Assembly: GCA_018873225.1 (NCBI GenBank)
Contig: JAEILZ010000002.1
Location: 5,518,001-5,582,000, forward strand
Direction: 5' to 3'
Source of the DNA: [Phialemoniopsis] sp. UDSM-2020
Taxonomy: Eukaryota > Ascomycota > Sordariomycetes > Thyridiales > Thyridiaceae
Length of the DNA stretch: 64,000 bases
Of the stretch, positions 33,247 through 44,837 are shown one piece after another; position 1 is the first letter of the stretch, and every line of letters starts with the position of its first letter. The translations under genes and the position numbers were made by a program. Under the pieces are notes generated by a model that saw only the letters and a list, made by a program, of their open reading frames with translations, was not told the DNA's origin and ran no database searches.

Positions 33247-36007
33247 TTACGCGGCTACGGCAGCAGCAGCTCTGCCGCCACCAAGCTTGCGGCCGGCGCC
33301 CTGACCGGGCCTGGCCAGCGTGTACTTGGCGAACGCGCGGGCGAGCGCCTTCTTGCAGCTGACCTTTTGGCTGCCGACGAAGCTCTCGACCGTGACGGCG
33401 ATGGCGCGGTCAATGTCCTGCGCGGAGCAGTACTCGGACAGGCGCATCTTGCAGAAGGACTCTGAAATACGGATGATGGCTTCCAAGTGACGGACCTAGA
33501 GACTGATGTCAGCATGCAAAATGTCTATGAGGAGGTGTGTTGCTAAGTAGTGAAGAGCAACTTACTGTGATAGGGTAGGCTCCCGTAGCGAGCGACTCGC
33601 GGCGCATATCGGCAAATAAGCGCGCGACCTTGTCCTTGTCCATGTTGTACAGCCTGGGTGTGCAGCGCTCGCGCGCGTACAGAATGTACTTGCGCAGCAG
33701 CTCCTGTGGGATCTCTCCCTCCTTGGTCTTGGCTGACGCCGACGACTTTTGTGTGTCTGCGCGCTGGGACTCGGCCTCAACTTCCATGGACTCCTCGGCG
33801 GTCTGGCTGGCCGTCAACGGGTGGCTGCGGCTGTGAGAGCCGACGATGAAGCGAGCGAGGCGCTCATCCTCGGCGGGATCGACGGTGTCGCGAACGACAC
33901 AGAGAATGTCGAAACGGGACAAGATAGGCTCAGTCAGCTCGACGTTGGCGGAGAAGGGAATGGTCGAGTTGTAGCGGCCGCCGATAGGGTTGGCGGCGGC
34001 AACAATACCACAACGGGCCTGAAGGGTGGTGACGATACCAGCCTTGGAAATGGAGATAGTCTGCTGCTCCATGGCCTCGTGAATGGATGTCCGGTCCTGG
34101 TCGTTCATCTTGTCGAACTCGTCAATCAGGCAGGTACCCTTGTCAGCGAGCACAAGGGCACCACCCTCGAGCGTCCACTCGCTGGTCAGCGGGTCACGAC
34201 GGACACTAGCCGTCAGACCGACTGCACTGGCACCCTGACCCGTCGCAAAGACGGCACGGTGGGCTGTCTTTTCCACATACTTGAGAACCTGGGACTTGGC
34301 AGTACCGGGGTCACCGAGGAGAAGCACGTTGATGTCACCACGGACGTGGTGAGCATTCTTGGTCGTCTTGGCGACACCGCCAAAGAGCGACAGAGCGACA
34401 GCGGTCTTGACGTCAGTGTGGCCGTAGATGCTTGGGGCGATCGAGTTGACAATCTTGTCGACGATCTGAGGGTCCCGGGCAAGCTTGCGGATCTCGTGCT
34501 CGTCCTCCTCGGTCAGCCTGAAGCCAGCAAGCTGATCATGGGACTTGACGACATTGTTCGCCTCAAGAATGGTGGCAAAGACTGGGAAGCCATTGCGGTT
34601 GTTGAGCTGAGCATCGTAGTTGTTTCTGTAGATACCAGTGATCTCGATCTCCTCACCAGGCTTGGCCTTGTCGATGAGATCCCACAGAAGGACAACCTCC
34701 CGCGAGCGAGGAAGACGACCGGCAGGAACGGTGCCTGGCGACTCTTGCAGAGTGAGCTTCTGGTAGTTGCGATAGACGGTCTTTTCTGAGTTCAGGGTGA
34801 AGGGACCGCGAGATTGGCAGTTCTGGCAGTAGGTGATCTTGACCTCGACGTTGGACTCCTGCTGAAAGGGACCGAGGGTCACACCGCACTTGGTGCAGTC
34901 GAACTTGACATACTTCAACTGTGGGAAGACACCAGTCCGCCTGGTGACGACACCGGACACGCGAACCAGACAGTTAAGGTGAGACTGGCGCAACTGGCGG
35001 AGAGTGTAGTGGACGGGCAGGTCGAAGATGCGGACGTGAATCTCAGAGTGGATTCTCTCGTAGTCGGGGTAGTGCAGCAGGACGACATCCATAGCAACAT
35101 CGTCAAAGAGCTTAAGCATCTCGGACGGGGCATTGGCCAGGAAGTAGGCAAGAATAGCCTTGGATGATGACAGGTGGTCGTATGACACCTCGAGGGACTC
35201 TGCGTTGATCTCACCGAGCGTGCGAATGCGGTTGCCGTAGACCGAGGAGCCGCTCTCGTCGGTGTACTCGGTAAGGAATGCCTTGAACTCGCGCTTGATG
35301 GTGCGCTGGACAGCAGGCTGAGAAACCCAGTCGGTCAAGCTGGAAGCCTTGACGTCTTGCAGTGCCTCCAGTGACAGCTCCTCGTCCATGATGTCGGCAT
35401 CCATGTCCTCGTCAGGGTCTTCATCGTAGTGGTGGCGGCGACGACGGGGCTGAGCCGTCAGGTCGATATCGGCTTCATCATCCTCACCGGGCAGGAAGGC
35501 TTGGGGGATGCGTTGCCTGCGAGCAACCTCGCGATCTCTGCGGTTGAGCTGTTGCTCGAGACGACGCCTCTCACCGGCATCCATAGCATCGTAGTCTCCC
35601 TCGTCGTCGAGGTCAATTCCTTCATACACATCGTTATCGTCCTTCTCTCTGTAATCACGCTCAAATCCTTCGCGGAACAGATCGACATCGTCCTCAGCCA
35701 TCTCATCGATGTCATCGATGTCATCCTGGATCTCGATATCTTCCTCGATGTCGTCGTCGTCATCCCGACCGTGGGCAATATCAAACGCAGGCGGTGAGGA
35801 GGCGATTCCTGGGGGGCTAGAGGCGGCAGCGACTGAGGACGTGGCATCGTCAATGGCACCGCGCGACCGCTTGCGGCTGGCCCTCGCAGGAGCACCGCGG
35901 TTGGCGGAGTCCATGTTGGAGCGCAGAGGGGAACTGGGGGTGGCGTCAGTGAGCAGATTTGTTCAAGTAACCCCAGGGGAAGATAAAAGTCGGTGTACAT
36001 ACCTCAT
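33247..36007 (-). CDS. mcm2: DNA replication licensing factor MCM2
   Basis: Three exons, 36007-36003, 35933-33566 and 33495-33247, give 873 residues, close to the yeast length. The first exon is only five bases (ATGAG); splicing it makes MSSPLRSNMDSANRG, the usual MSSP start, instead of the internal ATG at 35914. The acidic N-terminus contains DDDDDIEEDIEIQDD. A zinc ribbon (CTKCG...CQNCQ) lies near residues 350-385, and the MCM AAA+ core carries Walker A GDPGTAKSQ near 540, Walker B CLIDEFDKMND and the arginine finger LSRFDI. TLQESPGTVPAGRLPRSREV is diagnostic for MCM2 among the six paralogues. It is a subunit of the MCM2-7 replicative helicase. Confidence 0.96.
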
Positions 36008-36530
36008 GGTTGCGATCTCTGCACTACACAATCAGTTCAATATCTGTTGATTGAGAGAAACAGACGGCAACTGATGAAATGGGTTGTTTGTCGATGTCTT
36101 GGAAGAGTGAGGAATTTCCGGGCGGTTGCACATGGGACGGGGAGGAGGCGAGGGGTGGTCCAAGAAGTGGGAAGGGATCAAGGGAAATTGTGGTTCTGTC
36201 GCGTCTCGTATCTGAATTTCGCGCCTGGACGCGTCGAGTTTAAGTGGCGCTAAACCTGCTCAGGACTGCGCGTTAAAGTGGTTGCGTTAGTGGCCCGAGC
36301 TTTCCCCACTGGCCGATGCTCCAGGTGTTGCCGGGCCTGTGCTAAGCTGTCTTGGTCACTAATACAGCTACTGGAAGGCTATCATTGACGACGCGGTTCT
36401 ATCAGAGCTCCATCACATCAACTTCACTTTGCCCTTCACCATCCGATCGTCAATTCATTAGTGTCGTATATCAGTGTTCTCTTGATAGATCCGACAGAAA
36501 GGCATCGACCATATTTTTAGGCCATCCACA
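36008..36530. promoter_or_regulatory. Divergent promoter between MCM2 and the UBR-box gene
   Basis: 523 bp separate the two start codons. Besides the MBF-like sites noted separately, the interval has further CGCG strings (GTCGCGTCTCG near 36199 and TGCGCGTT near 36266). No gene is seen. Confidence 0.6.
36217..36235. promoter_or_regulatory. E2F/MCB-like (MBF) cell-cycle sites upstream of MCM2
   Basis: TTTCGCGCC at 36217-36225 and ACGCGT at 36230-36235 lie about 210-230 bp before the MCM2 start codon in the MCM2/UBR divergent promoter. They match the E2F-like and MluI cell-cycle box motifs bound by MBF (Swi6/Mbp1 type) that drive G1/S expression of MCM genes in fungi. The assignment rests on motif and position only. 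Confidence 0.6.
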
Positions 36531-38304
36531 ATGGCCTCGCCCACAGTTCAAGATGTCGCGACGAATGGTGAGGAGAGGCCCGCATTGACAACCCGTCGCG
36601 GGAGCTCATCCCAGCACTCGGATGATTCGCAGACAGCCGCAGAGTATGATCTCTACTATACCTTTGACACTCGCTACAGTAACGTGCTAATCAAGCAATA
36701 GCTTCATTCGCGACCAGATGCAACTCGAAGCTGATGCCCGCGAGGCGCTCCCATACGTACGTCACACCAAACATAAAATCTTCCGCCCAGACGCGCGCAC
36801 GCGCCGATACACCACATCACTAACTTATCTGTTCCTCCAGAGCATAGAGAACTGTACCAAGCCCCTCGGCCCCTTGCGCCAGAGCGTCTTCGCCTGCCTG
36901 ACCTGCAAGCCGCCGCCCGCGGACCCGACGGCCCCGTACGACGCCGCCGGCGTCTGCTACTCGTGCTCGGTGCAGTGCCACGGCGAGCACACCCTCGTCG
37001 AGATCTTCAACAAGCGCAACTTCACCTGCGATTGCGGCACGACGCGCTTCCCCGCGGCAAGCCCCTGCTCCCTGCGCATCAACCCCGAGACCAACACCAA
37101 GGGCGGCGTCCACTCGGAGCCCTGCGACGACAACAACCGCTACAACCAGAACTTCCGGAACCGGTTCTGCGGGTGCGCGTGCGATTATGACCCCTTTGAG
37201 CAAAAGGGCACCATGTTCCAGTGCCTGGGGTTGGGCACCGCCGAGACGGGAGGATGCGGCGAGGACTGGTGGCATCCAGGCTGCGTGGTGGGGATGGGTC
37301 CGAAGTGGTGGGAGGGAATGGAGAAGAAGCCCAAAAGGGAAGAGAAGGCTACAAACGGGACTGCCGATACCCAGTCGGGGGGCAAGGGCCTGCCTACTAT
37401 CTCGGAAGATGCCGAGGAGCAGCCGACTAAGCCAGAACAGACCGAAGGTGCTGAGAAGACAGACGAGGCCCAAGCGGAAGAGGACGATGACCCTCCCATG
37501 CCGCCAGGCTTCCCTGGCGAAGACGACTTTGAGGCTTTTCTGTGCTACAAGTGTGTCGAAGCAAACCCTTGGATCAAGCGCTATGCTGGCACGACTGGCT
37601 TCCTTGCCCCAGTCTACTTCAAAGAGGGCGGAGTCGAGAAAGAGCAGCCACCAGTCGCAGAGGAAGCGTCATCGAAGAAGCGCAAGGCGGAGGACGAAGA
37701 CACAGAATCCCAAGACTCCAAGAGAGTCAAGGGCGAGAGCCAAGACGGCCCTGCGCCGACAACCGCCGATGCTGAGGCCCAGCCAGCACCCGCAACGAGA
37801 ACACAGGCCACAACCGACACCAAGCCCGCCTGCAAACTCACCTCCCTCCCCGCCGCCCCCTCGGGCCGCTTCTCCCTATTCATGGCCCCCTCCTTCCGCG
37901 AGTCCCTTTGCCGCTGCCCCTCGTGCTTTCCCCTCCTCGCTCCCCACCCACAGCTCCTCGAGGAGGAAGAAACCTACGAGCCGCCCGTCTCCGAAGACGG
38001 CGACAACAACGACGCCGCGTCGACGCACGGCAGCGGCTCGCTGCTCGAGCGCGGCGAGAGCGCGCTGCGCAACGTGGACCGCGTGCGCGCCATCGAGGGC
38101 GTCATGGCGTACAACCACCTCAAGGAGCAGCTGACGCCCTTCTTCCGCCAGTTCGCCGAGAGCGGCGAGGCCATCTCGGCCGACGACATCAAGGAGTACT
38201 TTGCCAAGCTGCGCGGCGACTCGGAGGCCATCCGCGAGGCCGGGGAGGCGGCGGCCAAGGATGGTGGTGGTGATGGGAACAGGAGGGAGCAGAGTGGTTA
38301 CTAG
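36531..38304 (+). CDS. UBR-box/PHD-like protein, UBR7 (mlo2) family
   Basis: Exons 36531-36643, 36702-36756 and 36841-38304 give 543 residues. FIRDQMQLEADAREALPY runs into NCTKPLGPLRQSVFACLTC, opening a UBR zinc finger with the expected Cys/His set (CYSCSVQCHGEH, CDCG). It is followed by the second cysteine-rich domain (CGCACDYDP...FQCLG...EDWWHPGC) characteristic of UBR7/mlo2 putative E3 ubiquitin ligases. A charged Glu/Lys linker and a conserved C-terminal block (SLFMAPSFRESLCRCPSC) complete the family layout. The second intron (36757-36840) is 84 nt long and free of stops, so retention would add 28 residues between the two UBR halves. Expected role: N-degron or histone-directed ubiquitylation. 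Confidence 0.88.
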
Positions 38305-38998
38305 AGTGGTGCTGGTTTGGCAATGATGAGATTGCTAACAGGAGGGCGTGGTAACGGTGATGAAAGACGTGATGAGATGAGAAGAAATGACAAGAAAAGT
38401 CGTGGATTTTGTGACTGGGCTTACCCCAGGCCGGTGTGTACGTTTGCTTCAACGGTTCTGGTTGGGGATGGGGAATATGTCGAACTGCTTGGCTTCGTAC
38501 AAGGGCTGTAGGTTAAGGGTAGGCGTTCTGTGAGGCTTGTAATCATAGGAGACAACCGAATATAATGACAAGAAAACTTGGAATCACATCTCGTGGAGAG
38601 CTTGCTTGGTCGAAGCCTTGACAACCCGGCGTGCCATTTGGGCGATAAATTAGTCGACGGTTTTTCCTCTCGAAGTACCTCCAAAACTGATCACCCAGGA
38701 TTATCCCACTACCTAAGCGCATATGGAGTCTGTTAGTAGTTTGGGTTAAAGAGATTTGTTCAAAACCGTCATTGAACCTTTCTGACGCCCACTTGCGTGC
38801 CAACTACGGGCATACGGCACATTCACACTTGGATCCTGTCCTCTTTCAAATCTTTTTCATCGTGAACTAGTAATACATTTGGCATGAAGTCGCCAAACAC
38901 GATGATTTCCCTTTTCATTACGCCATAGCCATGCCGAACCGCCAACGATATCAATATCCCGTTTCATCCTGCATTGTACCCTCCCTAGCCGACTCAAA
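38305..38998. other. Convergent intergenic region containing MITE copy C
   Basis: 694 bp between two stop codons. Apart from the element at 38635-38795 nothing recognisable is seen. Confidence 0.6.
38635..38795 (-). mobile_element. MITE copy C (161 bp) with 5-bp target duplication
   Basis: The inverted ends are CATTTGGGCG on the left and, inward from the right, CAAGTGGGCGTCAG. Both are followed by a TGACGGTTTT-type block. CGTGC flanks both sides (38630-38634 and 38796-38800), a perfect duplication. The core GATCACCCAGGATTATCCCA is nearly identical, in reverse, to copy B. It has no coding capacity. Confidence 0.87.
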
Positions 38999-40388
38999 TC
39001 ACTGCCCCGAAGACCCCGTGCTCGCCGCACTCGACGGCCTCGGCGGCAGCACCGGCATACCGACCGCCGCATCATCCCTTTGCATCGCCACGCCGCCCAT
39101 GCCCTGCTGCTCCTCGTCGTACACGCCGCCGCCGTCCACACCGTCACCGCCGCCCAGAACGCCGCCCTCTCCAGCAGCAGCAGCCGCCGCCGCCATGGCC
39201 ATCTGCTCTTGCGCGAGCCTCTTCTCGTTCTCGCCAAGGCGCATCTTCTCGACCGGATCGACAAGATCATCGTCGTCGCTCCAGCACGGGTCATCGTCTC
39301 CAACCTCGGGCATGGCCATGCGCTTCCAGAACCTGAGCTCCTGCCTCACGGCGCGCGCGTCGACCCGTCTCTCCCACCGCGTCTCGCTCTCGTCGTATTT
39401 GCCCCGGAACTTGCGCAGCGACTCGTTGGCCAGGCCCGCGTGCCGCTGCATCTCCCAGATCTGGCTGCGCAACCGACAATTCTCGTCGCGCGCGTCGGCG
39501 AGCTGCTCGCGGTAGGAGCGGTGCCAGGCGGCCACGTCGGCCACGTGGCGCTGCTTGTAGTCGTGGAACTGGCGCAGCATGGCCGACAGCGCCTGGGCGT
39601 ACTGCTGCAGCAGCGCAGCGTTGGCGTCGCGCGAGTACTTGGCCTTGTCGAGGGCTTCGGTAAGGAGGGAGACGATGGCGTCCATGTTGCTGTCTGGGCC
39701 TGTATATAATTTCATCAGTTAGCCAGGCCTCCGTGTCCCGCGCGAGTATGTCTATGGGATGTAGCTTCTTACCATTGAGAACCTCCTCGGCGCCCGTAGC
39801 GATCAACTCCTCATTGCTAGCAGCCTGCGCCCGGGCGCGGTTGCGCACGCGGCCGACGCCCGTGACGACGTCCTCGAGCACCTTTTTGTTGTCGGCGAGC
39901 TGGCGGCTCAGCTCCTCGACCATGGCGTGGATGTAGTTGAGCTCGGCCTGGTGGCCCGCGGGCGTGGGCAGGCCGACGAGGGGGCCCGCGCCTGGCATAC
40001 CGCCGCCGCCGCCGGGCTGGCCGGGCATGCCGCCGCCGTTGAGCCCGTTCATCTGTGCCGCCGGGTGGTGTAGTATCTGTAGACCGCCGGGAGGAGGAGG
40101 GGGTGGTTGTGGGTAGCTGTCACCTGATGTCGGGGGAGTAAAGCCCAGCTGCGAGAGGTCGTGGGCTTGCTGTGGAAGCTGCGACAGCAGCTGGCGGAGA
40201 TGCTCGGGCTGCGGACCCTGGAGGGTTGGAGTCGGAGACGCTGCTTGCTGTGCCCTGTCGAGGACGATCTGCGCGCCTATCCTATGCTCTCTCAAGATGC
40301 GGGGCGCTTTGTGGGTGCTGGTGGTGGTGCTGCGGCCGAGTGGTTTGCGTGGAGGTTCGTCGTGGGATGGAGGAACGGGAAAGTCCAT
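38999..40388 (-). CDS. Coiled-coil protein of unknown function
   Basis: Exons 40388-39773 and 39699-38999 (73-nt intron, joining VLNG to PDSNMDAIVSLL) give 438 residues. The N-terminal third is Pro/Gly/Gln-rich and disordered. Residues about 150-330 are predicted by eye to be mostly helical and coiled (HAMVEELSRQLADNKKVLEDVV; AWHRSYREQLADARDENCRLRSQ). The tail is acidic then Ala/Gly-rich. I do not recognise a named family; the conserved-looking helical core suggests a structural or scaffolding protein in filamentous ascomycetes. The upstream TTG in the same frame was rejected in favour of ATG at 40388 (MDFPVPPSHDEPP). Confidence 0.75.
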
Positions 40389-41153
40389 CGCGACAACTGA
40401 AAGCAGCGGCGGCAGTCTCCGCCTCAAACTCGCTAGCTAGGTCGGGTGGAGGCTAGACCGGGATGGTGGTTGGGGGCTGGCTATTCTTGCTGATGGTGTT
40501 GGCTGGTGTTTTTTTTTTGGATGTGTGTGGGTCAGGTCAGGATGCATGGATGGCTTGGGTCAATTCGTCAAGATTTGGTGCCTCTGATTGCGCGTTTAGT
40601 GAGGCTCACAGGGCTGTTAGCTAGCGCCGCGTGTGACTTCAGGTACCTGATTTCTGGCAAACCTTTGTAGATTTGATTAATTGATGGATCTGAACTCGTA
40701 CTGTTGAACTGAATATATGAAATGGTCCAAGTGTAGCAGATTATCTTCACTTTCATATCCTACTCTAGGCAGTGTCTCTTGTGAGTTTGAGAACTGTGTA
40801 GCTACCAGAAATACATCCTGAAAGATGGATTCGTACGACAGCTTCAAATGATTTTAGGAAGACGACAACATTCACCGGTGGAAACACAATATGTATATCG
40901 TGATACCCTAAAGCCGGCCATTCCTATCCTTTGATTTCATCTACCTGCTTTACAGCGGTATCGAGAACTATCTCCCCTTTCAGCAAATAGCTATCAACTC
41001 TCTTCTAAATCAGCCGTGCCACCATAAAACTAGACATCAATGTCGTAACTGCATAAAGCCATCAATACCGCCCGAAACAAGACCACAGTGGTATCATGCT
41101 GAAACAACGCAAGAAGACAAACGAATAATCAACAAATGAGAAAATCCCCTTCT
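40389..41153. other. Intergenic, no gene seen
   Basis: 765 bp, AT-richer than its surroundings in the right half. It holds the promoter of the coiled-coil gene and the 3' flank of the patatin gene. A poly-T run lies near 40510. Confidence 0.6.
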
Positions 41154-43241
41154 CTACCTCCCCCTATACTCAGGCTTCCTCGCCATATTCACCGGCGGCG
41201 GCGCCTCCTCCTCGTCCAGCGGGTAAGGCAGCCCACCTCCACCACCTCCCGAGGCAACAGGCCTATGCTTATTCGCCAGACCTTGGTGCTCCGGGAGAGG
41301 CGTTTTGGGCGGCACGGGCGGAGCCTCTATCCTATGCCCACCACTAGACGGTATAGGCGGCGCCTGCTTCGACGGCGGCGGGGGCGGTTGCTGCGGGTGC
41401 TCGTCGGGCCCCATGATCGCGATCTTGTCCTGGCCCGAAGCGTTACGCCACTGCGCCGGCGTAGGCGCCGTGACGAGCAGCCTGTCCTCATCCTGGTGGT
41501 GCGGCGGGCTACTCGGCCTCGCCGTCTGCGGCACTCCGGGTGGGTGGTGAGGCGGGTGTGGCGGCTGACCCGTGGGCATCGACATGGGTCGGACGCGCTC
41601 GTTGGAGCTGCGCGGCGAGGGGGTGATGGGCGGCGCCGAGAGGTAATCCGACCCGGAGTCGTAGCTCTGCCTGCTCGAGGGGGTGTTGAGCACGGGCAAC
41701 GCGGTGGGGACGTCGCCCGGTAACTCGACGGCGAAAGGCATGGGGATGTCGCTGTCCACGTCCGTCTCCTTCACTTCCGGCACCACGCCCGACCACCTGT
41801 CCGCGGCGCTGTGGCGCGCGTGGGCGCGGTGGATCTTGGCCATCTTGGCCGCGGCCGACTGCACGGCCTGGCGCTCGTCGGCCCGGGCGAGGTAGCGCTT
41901 GGTGCTCGTGCTGATATCGGCGAGGCGGTTCCACTCATTCATGCCGAACTCGCCGACGCCGACCTCGACGTTGAGTCGATAATAATTCTCGACGTTGACG
42001 CCGCGCTTGATCAGGTGTTCCTTGCGCACAAACTCGTGCGTCTTCTCGCACCCTTCGATCTTGGCGATGAGCCGGCGCCGCGCCTCGGCGAACTCGCCCA
42101 GGAACCCTTCGTACCACATGGCCTGGTTCGAGTCGCTGCCTTTCGGTCGCTTGCCTGTGCCGACGCTGAGGAAGACGCCGACCTCGCGCCCGGGCCACTC
42201 GTTGACGACGGCCTCGTCGAGGGCCTGGATGGCCGGGTTGAAATCGCCGCCGCCGTCGTCGTGGAAGACCGACTGGCCGATCTGGATGGGCTTGAAGGCG
42301 AGCCCGACCGCCGACGTCGCTCTCCCAGCCTGCCAGATCTTGCAGTCGAACTCGGGCGCCGGCTCCCGCCTCGAGTCGTAGGATCGTAGGATGGCGGGCT
42401 CCCCGCCTTTTGGTGTGCCCTTGTACATTGCCGTTACGGCCCTGTGTGAGAAGTTAGAATTTGTTGTACGGGTGTGAAGTTGAAACAGAATGGACCTACG
42501 TCTTTGTCCTGTTTTCCCTGGAATCGTACAACCTCGCCTCCGGATCGCCCCCGCCCCTCCCGCCGTATATAGGCCTAGCAAATTGCGTAGACGGACTCCT
42601 CGCGCTGAAGCTCGCGACGCTGGCGTTGCTAGAATGCCTCCTCGGCGACCCGGCCGCGCTCGACCGCGCCGCGGCGCTGAGCGGGTTGACGGCCTGCGTG
42701 CCGTCGTTGCCCTCGTCGCCGTCCCTCGTGTGCTCGCGCACGGCCTCGCGGATGGCCTGCTCGAGCAGCGAGGCCTTGAAGAGCGTCGGGCGCGTCGGGA
42801 TGCCGAGGAAGGTCTTGTCGGTCTGGAAGACCATGCGCGTCAGCGTGACGTAGAGCTCCTTGCAGGTCTCGAGGTCGAGGCGCAGGCGGCCGAGCATCAG
42901 GGCGACGAGCCCGCCCGTGCCGGTGCCGATGATGAGGTCGAAGTGATCGGCGGGTTTAGGGATCTCGCTGCGGCGCGGGGCGCGGCCCTCGATCTCGACA
43001 AAGGTGCGGTGCATGATTTCCTGCAGGATGATGAATATGCTGTAGCCTCGCACTCCTCCGCCGTCTGCACGCGCATAAGTACGTTAGCCATCATATTTCC
43101 ATGTCGTGTGTCTTTCGAGAATAGTCGTATCGCGGGGTGCTCGGGCTTCATTGTGCTGACGCTGACTGACGTACCTAATGACAAGATGCGGAGGGGCGGA
43201 CCCTTTGTGGTGTCCTTGCGCCTCAACCCGCTGGCGTCCAT
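41154..43241 (-). CDS. Patatin-like phospholipase family protein with GTGTG elbow
   Basis: Exons 43241-43175, 43064-42500 and 42441-41154 give 639 residues. Splicing exons 1 and 2 forms RILSLDGGGVRG, the patatin oxyanion loop. The nucleophile elbow, canonically GTSTG, reads LIIGTGTGGLVALMLGRL, so the serine position (residue 71) is glycine; codon GGC at 42919-42921 is unambiguous. The second dyad residue is present in HDDGGGDFNPA. A Pro-rich, SH3-ligand-like tail (PPPPPSKQAPPIPSSGG) fills the last 200 residues. The fold is that of lysosomal/cytosolic iPLA2-type lipases, but without the serine it may be a non-catalytic lipid-binding or scaffold protein. The third exon alone keeps the fold's C-terminal half. 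Confidence 0.88.
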
Positions 43242-44837
43242 GGTGCCGGAGGGTTGGAGAGCGCTTTGATTTTTGTTCGTGATGTATGTAGCAGTGCCTC
43301 TTCTAGAATCGAGTGAATAACGAGCGAGCAGGCTTGACGTATGTAGAGGTTCGTGGAGTTTTTTGTTGAAGAAAATAGAGGGGCGAGCAATCAATCAATC
43401 AGCACACCAAAACAATGTACGTATGACTAGGACCTGGCACTTGTGGTGAGCCGGGAAGACGGCGGCGCAAGAAAATCAGTGACGCACTGCCCAGCGGGAG
43501 CGCACGCAAAAGCTTGGGCCAGAAGAGACCAGAAGAGGGGTGAGATCGACAAGAAAGGACAATGCCGCCACAGGGCAATAACAACAGGAACAGGGATCAC
43601 GAAAGACGACTGTGAACGAGTGGACGACTGGCGGCCGACTAGCCAGGGCCAAGAAGTGTCGCGGGGGCTCAAACGGGTTAGAGATGATCTCGATGCAGCT
43701 GAAAATGTCCACGTCAGGCACAGGGCTTGTATTCGCCTCTTGTTTCCCCGTTCCTTGAAATGGGCTCCCTCGTGACGATTACACACACAGCAGATCTGGG
43801 GAGAGGTTTGTTTTTAGAAACTTGTGACAGAAAAGATGCAGAGAAACGAAAGAGGACCAGGATGCCGGGCTGGAGCGGGGGTTTGACGACAAGACGTTTC
43901 TTTTACCCTTTCGGTGCTGCCTGATTTCGTGGGGAGCTTCCAGCGAGGGGGCGAGGAAGGAGAATGAAGAATGTGGCAGTGCTGGCCTTCTATTCGGGCT
44001 TGAACGGGAATCTTGGGATCCCCCGTATCAAAGATGCAGGAAACAATTGACAGTCCCTGACGCCAAGCATCGCATTCCTGCAATCTGGTGCCCAACGTTA
44101 TTGTCTCGACTCGTATTGATACCACTGATGTGATCCTTTACGGATCAAGCCCCCAGTATTACGACCTCCAGACTCCATCATCAATTCGGCCGCAGCCACC
44201 ACCCGAGACACGTTACTAACGGGAGCGAGATGTCGCCGGACTCGAACTAGCCTTTGTTTTCCGGCCTTCCCGTCCGCTCTATACTTTCTTAGTGGTTCCC
44301 TACAACCCAAGCCACGAGACCACGGATGGTTTCCTGGCCGGCACACGCAATCAAGACAATGGAGCTAGCTGCTTACTCACTCGATACCTTGAGGGCCGTT
44401 CTGCCTTATTATCAGCCTTATAACCACACCAATGCACATGCATATGCGAGACACCTCCCGCAATCCTATCCACGCCATCGGGTTTTGCATGTCTGGGCCC
44501 TACAGAGGCCTAACCACCACACTAAATGCGCTCCAACATGCAAAGTCGAATGTCGCGCAATGGTGATAGCATCACTGAATGAAGTGCATAAATATTACAA
44601 TCGCATACATCTACTCTCATACAAAACGCTAAGACTTCCCTCTCGCTAACTTCACATCCTCCCTAGTGGGTGACAGATTACTTGACGGTTGGACTTCTCA
44701 ATGAACCGCGATCCATACAGGATCATCCCACCATCTATCTAAGCGCACATCATTGATTGATCATTCAGTTAGTTAGTAATGCAGGTATCCAAAGCCGTCA
44801 ACCTTCTGGCACCCACTTGCTTCCCTACCATCACTGT
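43242..44837. other. Intergenic region containing MITE copy D
   Basis: 1.6 kb without a supportable gene. The 44663-44819 element ends 18 bp from the stop codon of the acyltransferase gene. A TTCGAGTCC B-box-like string near 44232 (minus strand) has no matching tRNA fold. Confidence 0.55.
44663..44819 (-). mobile_element. MITE copy D (157 bp), adjacent to the acyltransferase stop codon
   Basis: The inverted ends are CTAGTGGGTGACAG on the left and, inward from the right, CAAGTGGGTGCCAG, each followed by TTGACGG. The flanks are CCTCC (44658-44662) and CTTCC (44820-44824), a 4/5 match suggesting an aged 5-bp duplication. The core (GGATCATCCCACCATCTA) matches copies B and C. Orientation is the same as C and opposite to B. 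Confidence 0.8.

Noticed and set aside
33749..34789. 346-residue open frame antisense to MCM2
   Set aside because: Mirror of the MCM2 codon structure; MCM2 motifs on the minus strand fully explain the region.
42490..43269. 259-residue open frame antisense to the patatin gene
   Set aside because: A shadow caused by GC-rich codons; the minus-strand gene has intact family motifs and introns.
44215..44310. tRNA gene on the minus strand (TTCGAGTCC B-box-like string)
   Set aside because: The T stem is imperfect and no acceptor or A box of proper spacing is found.
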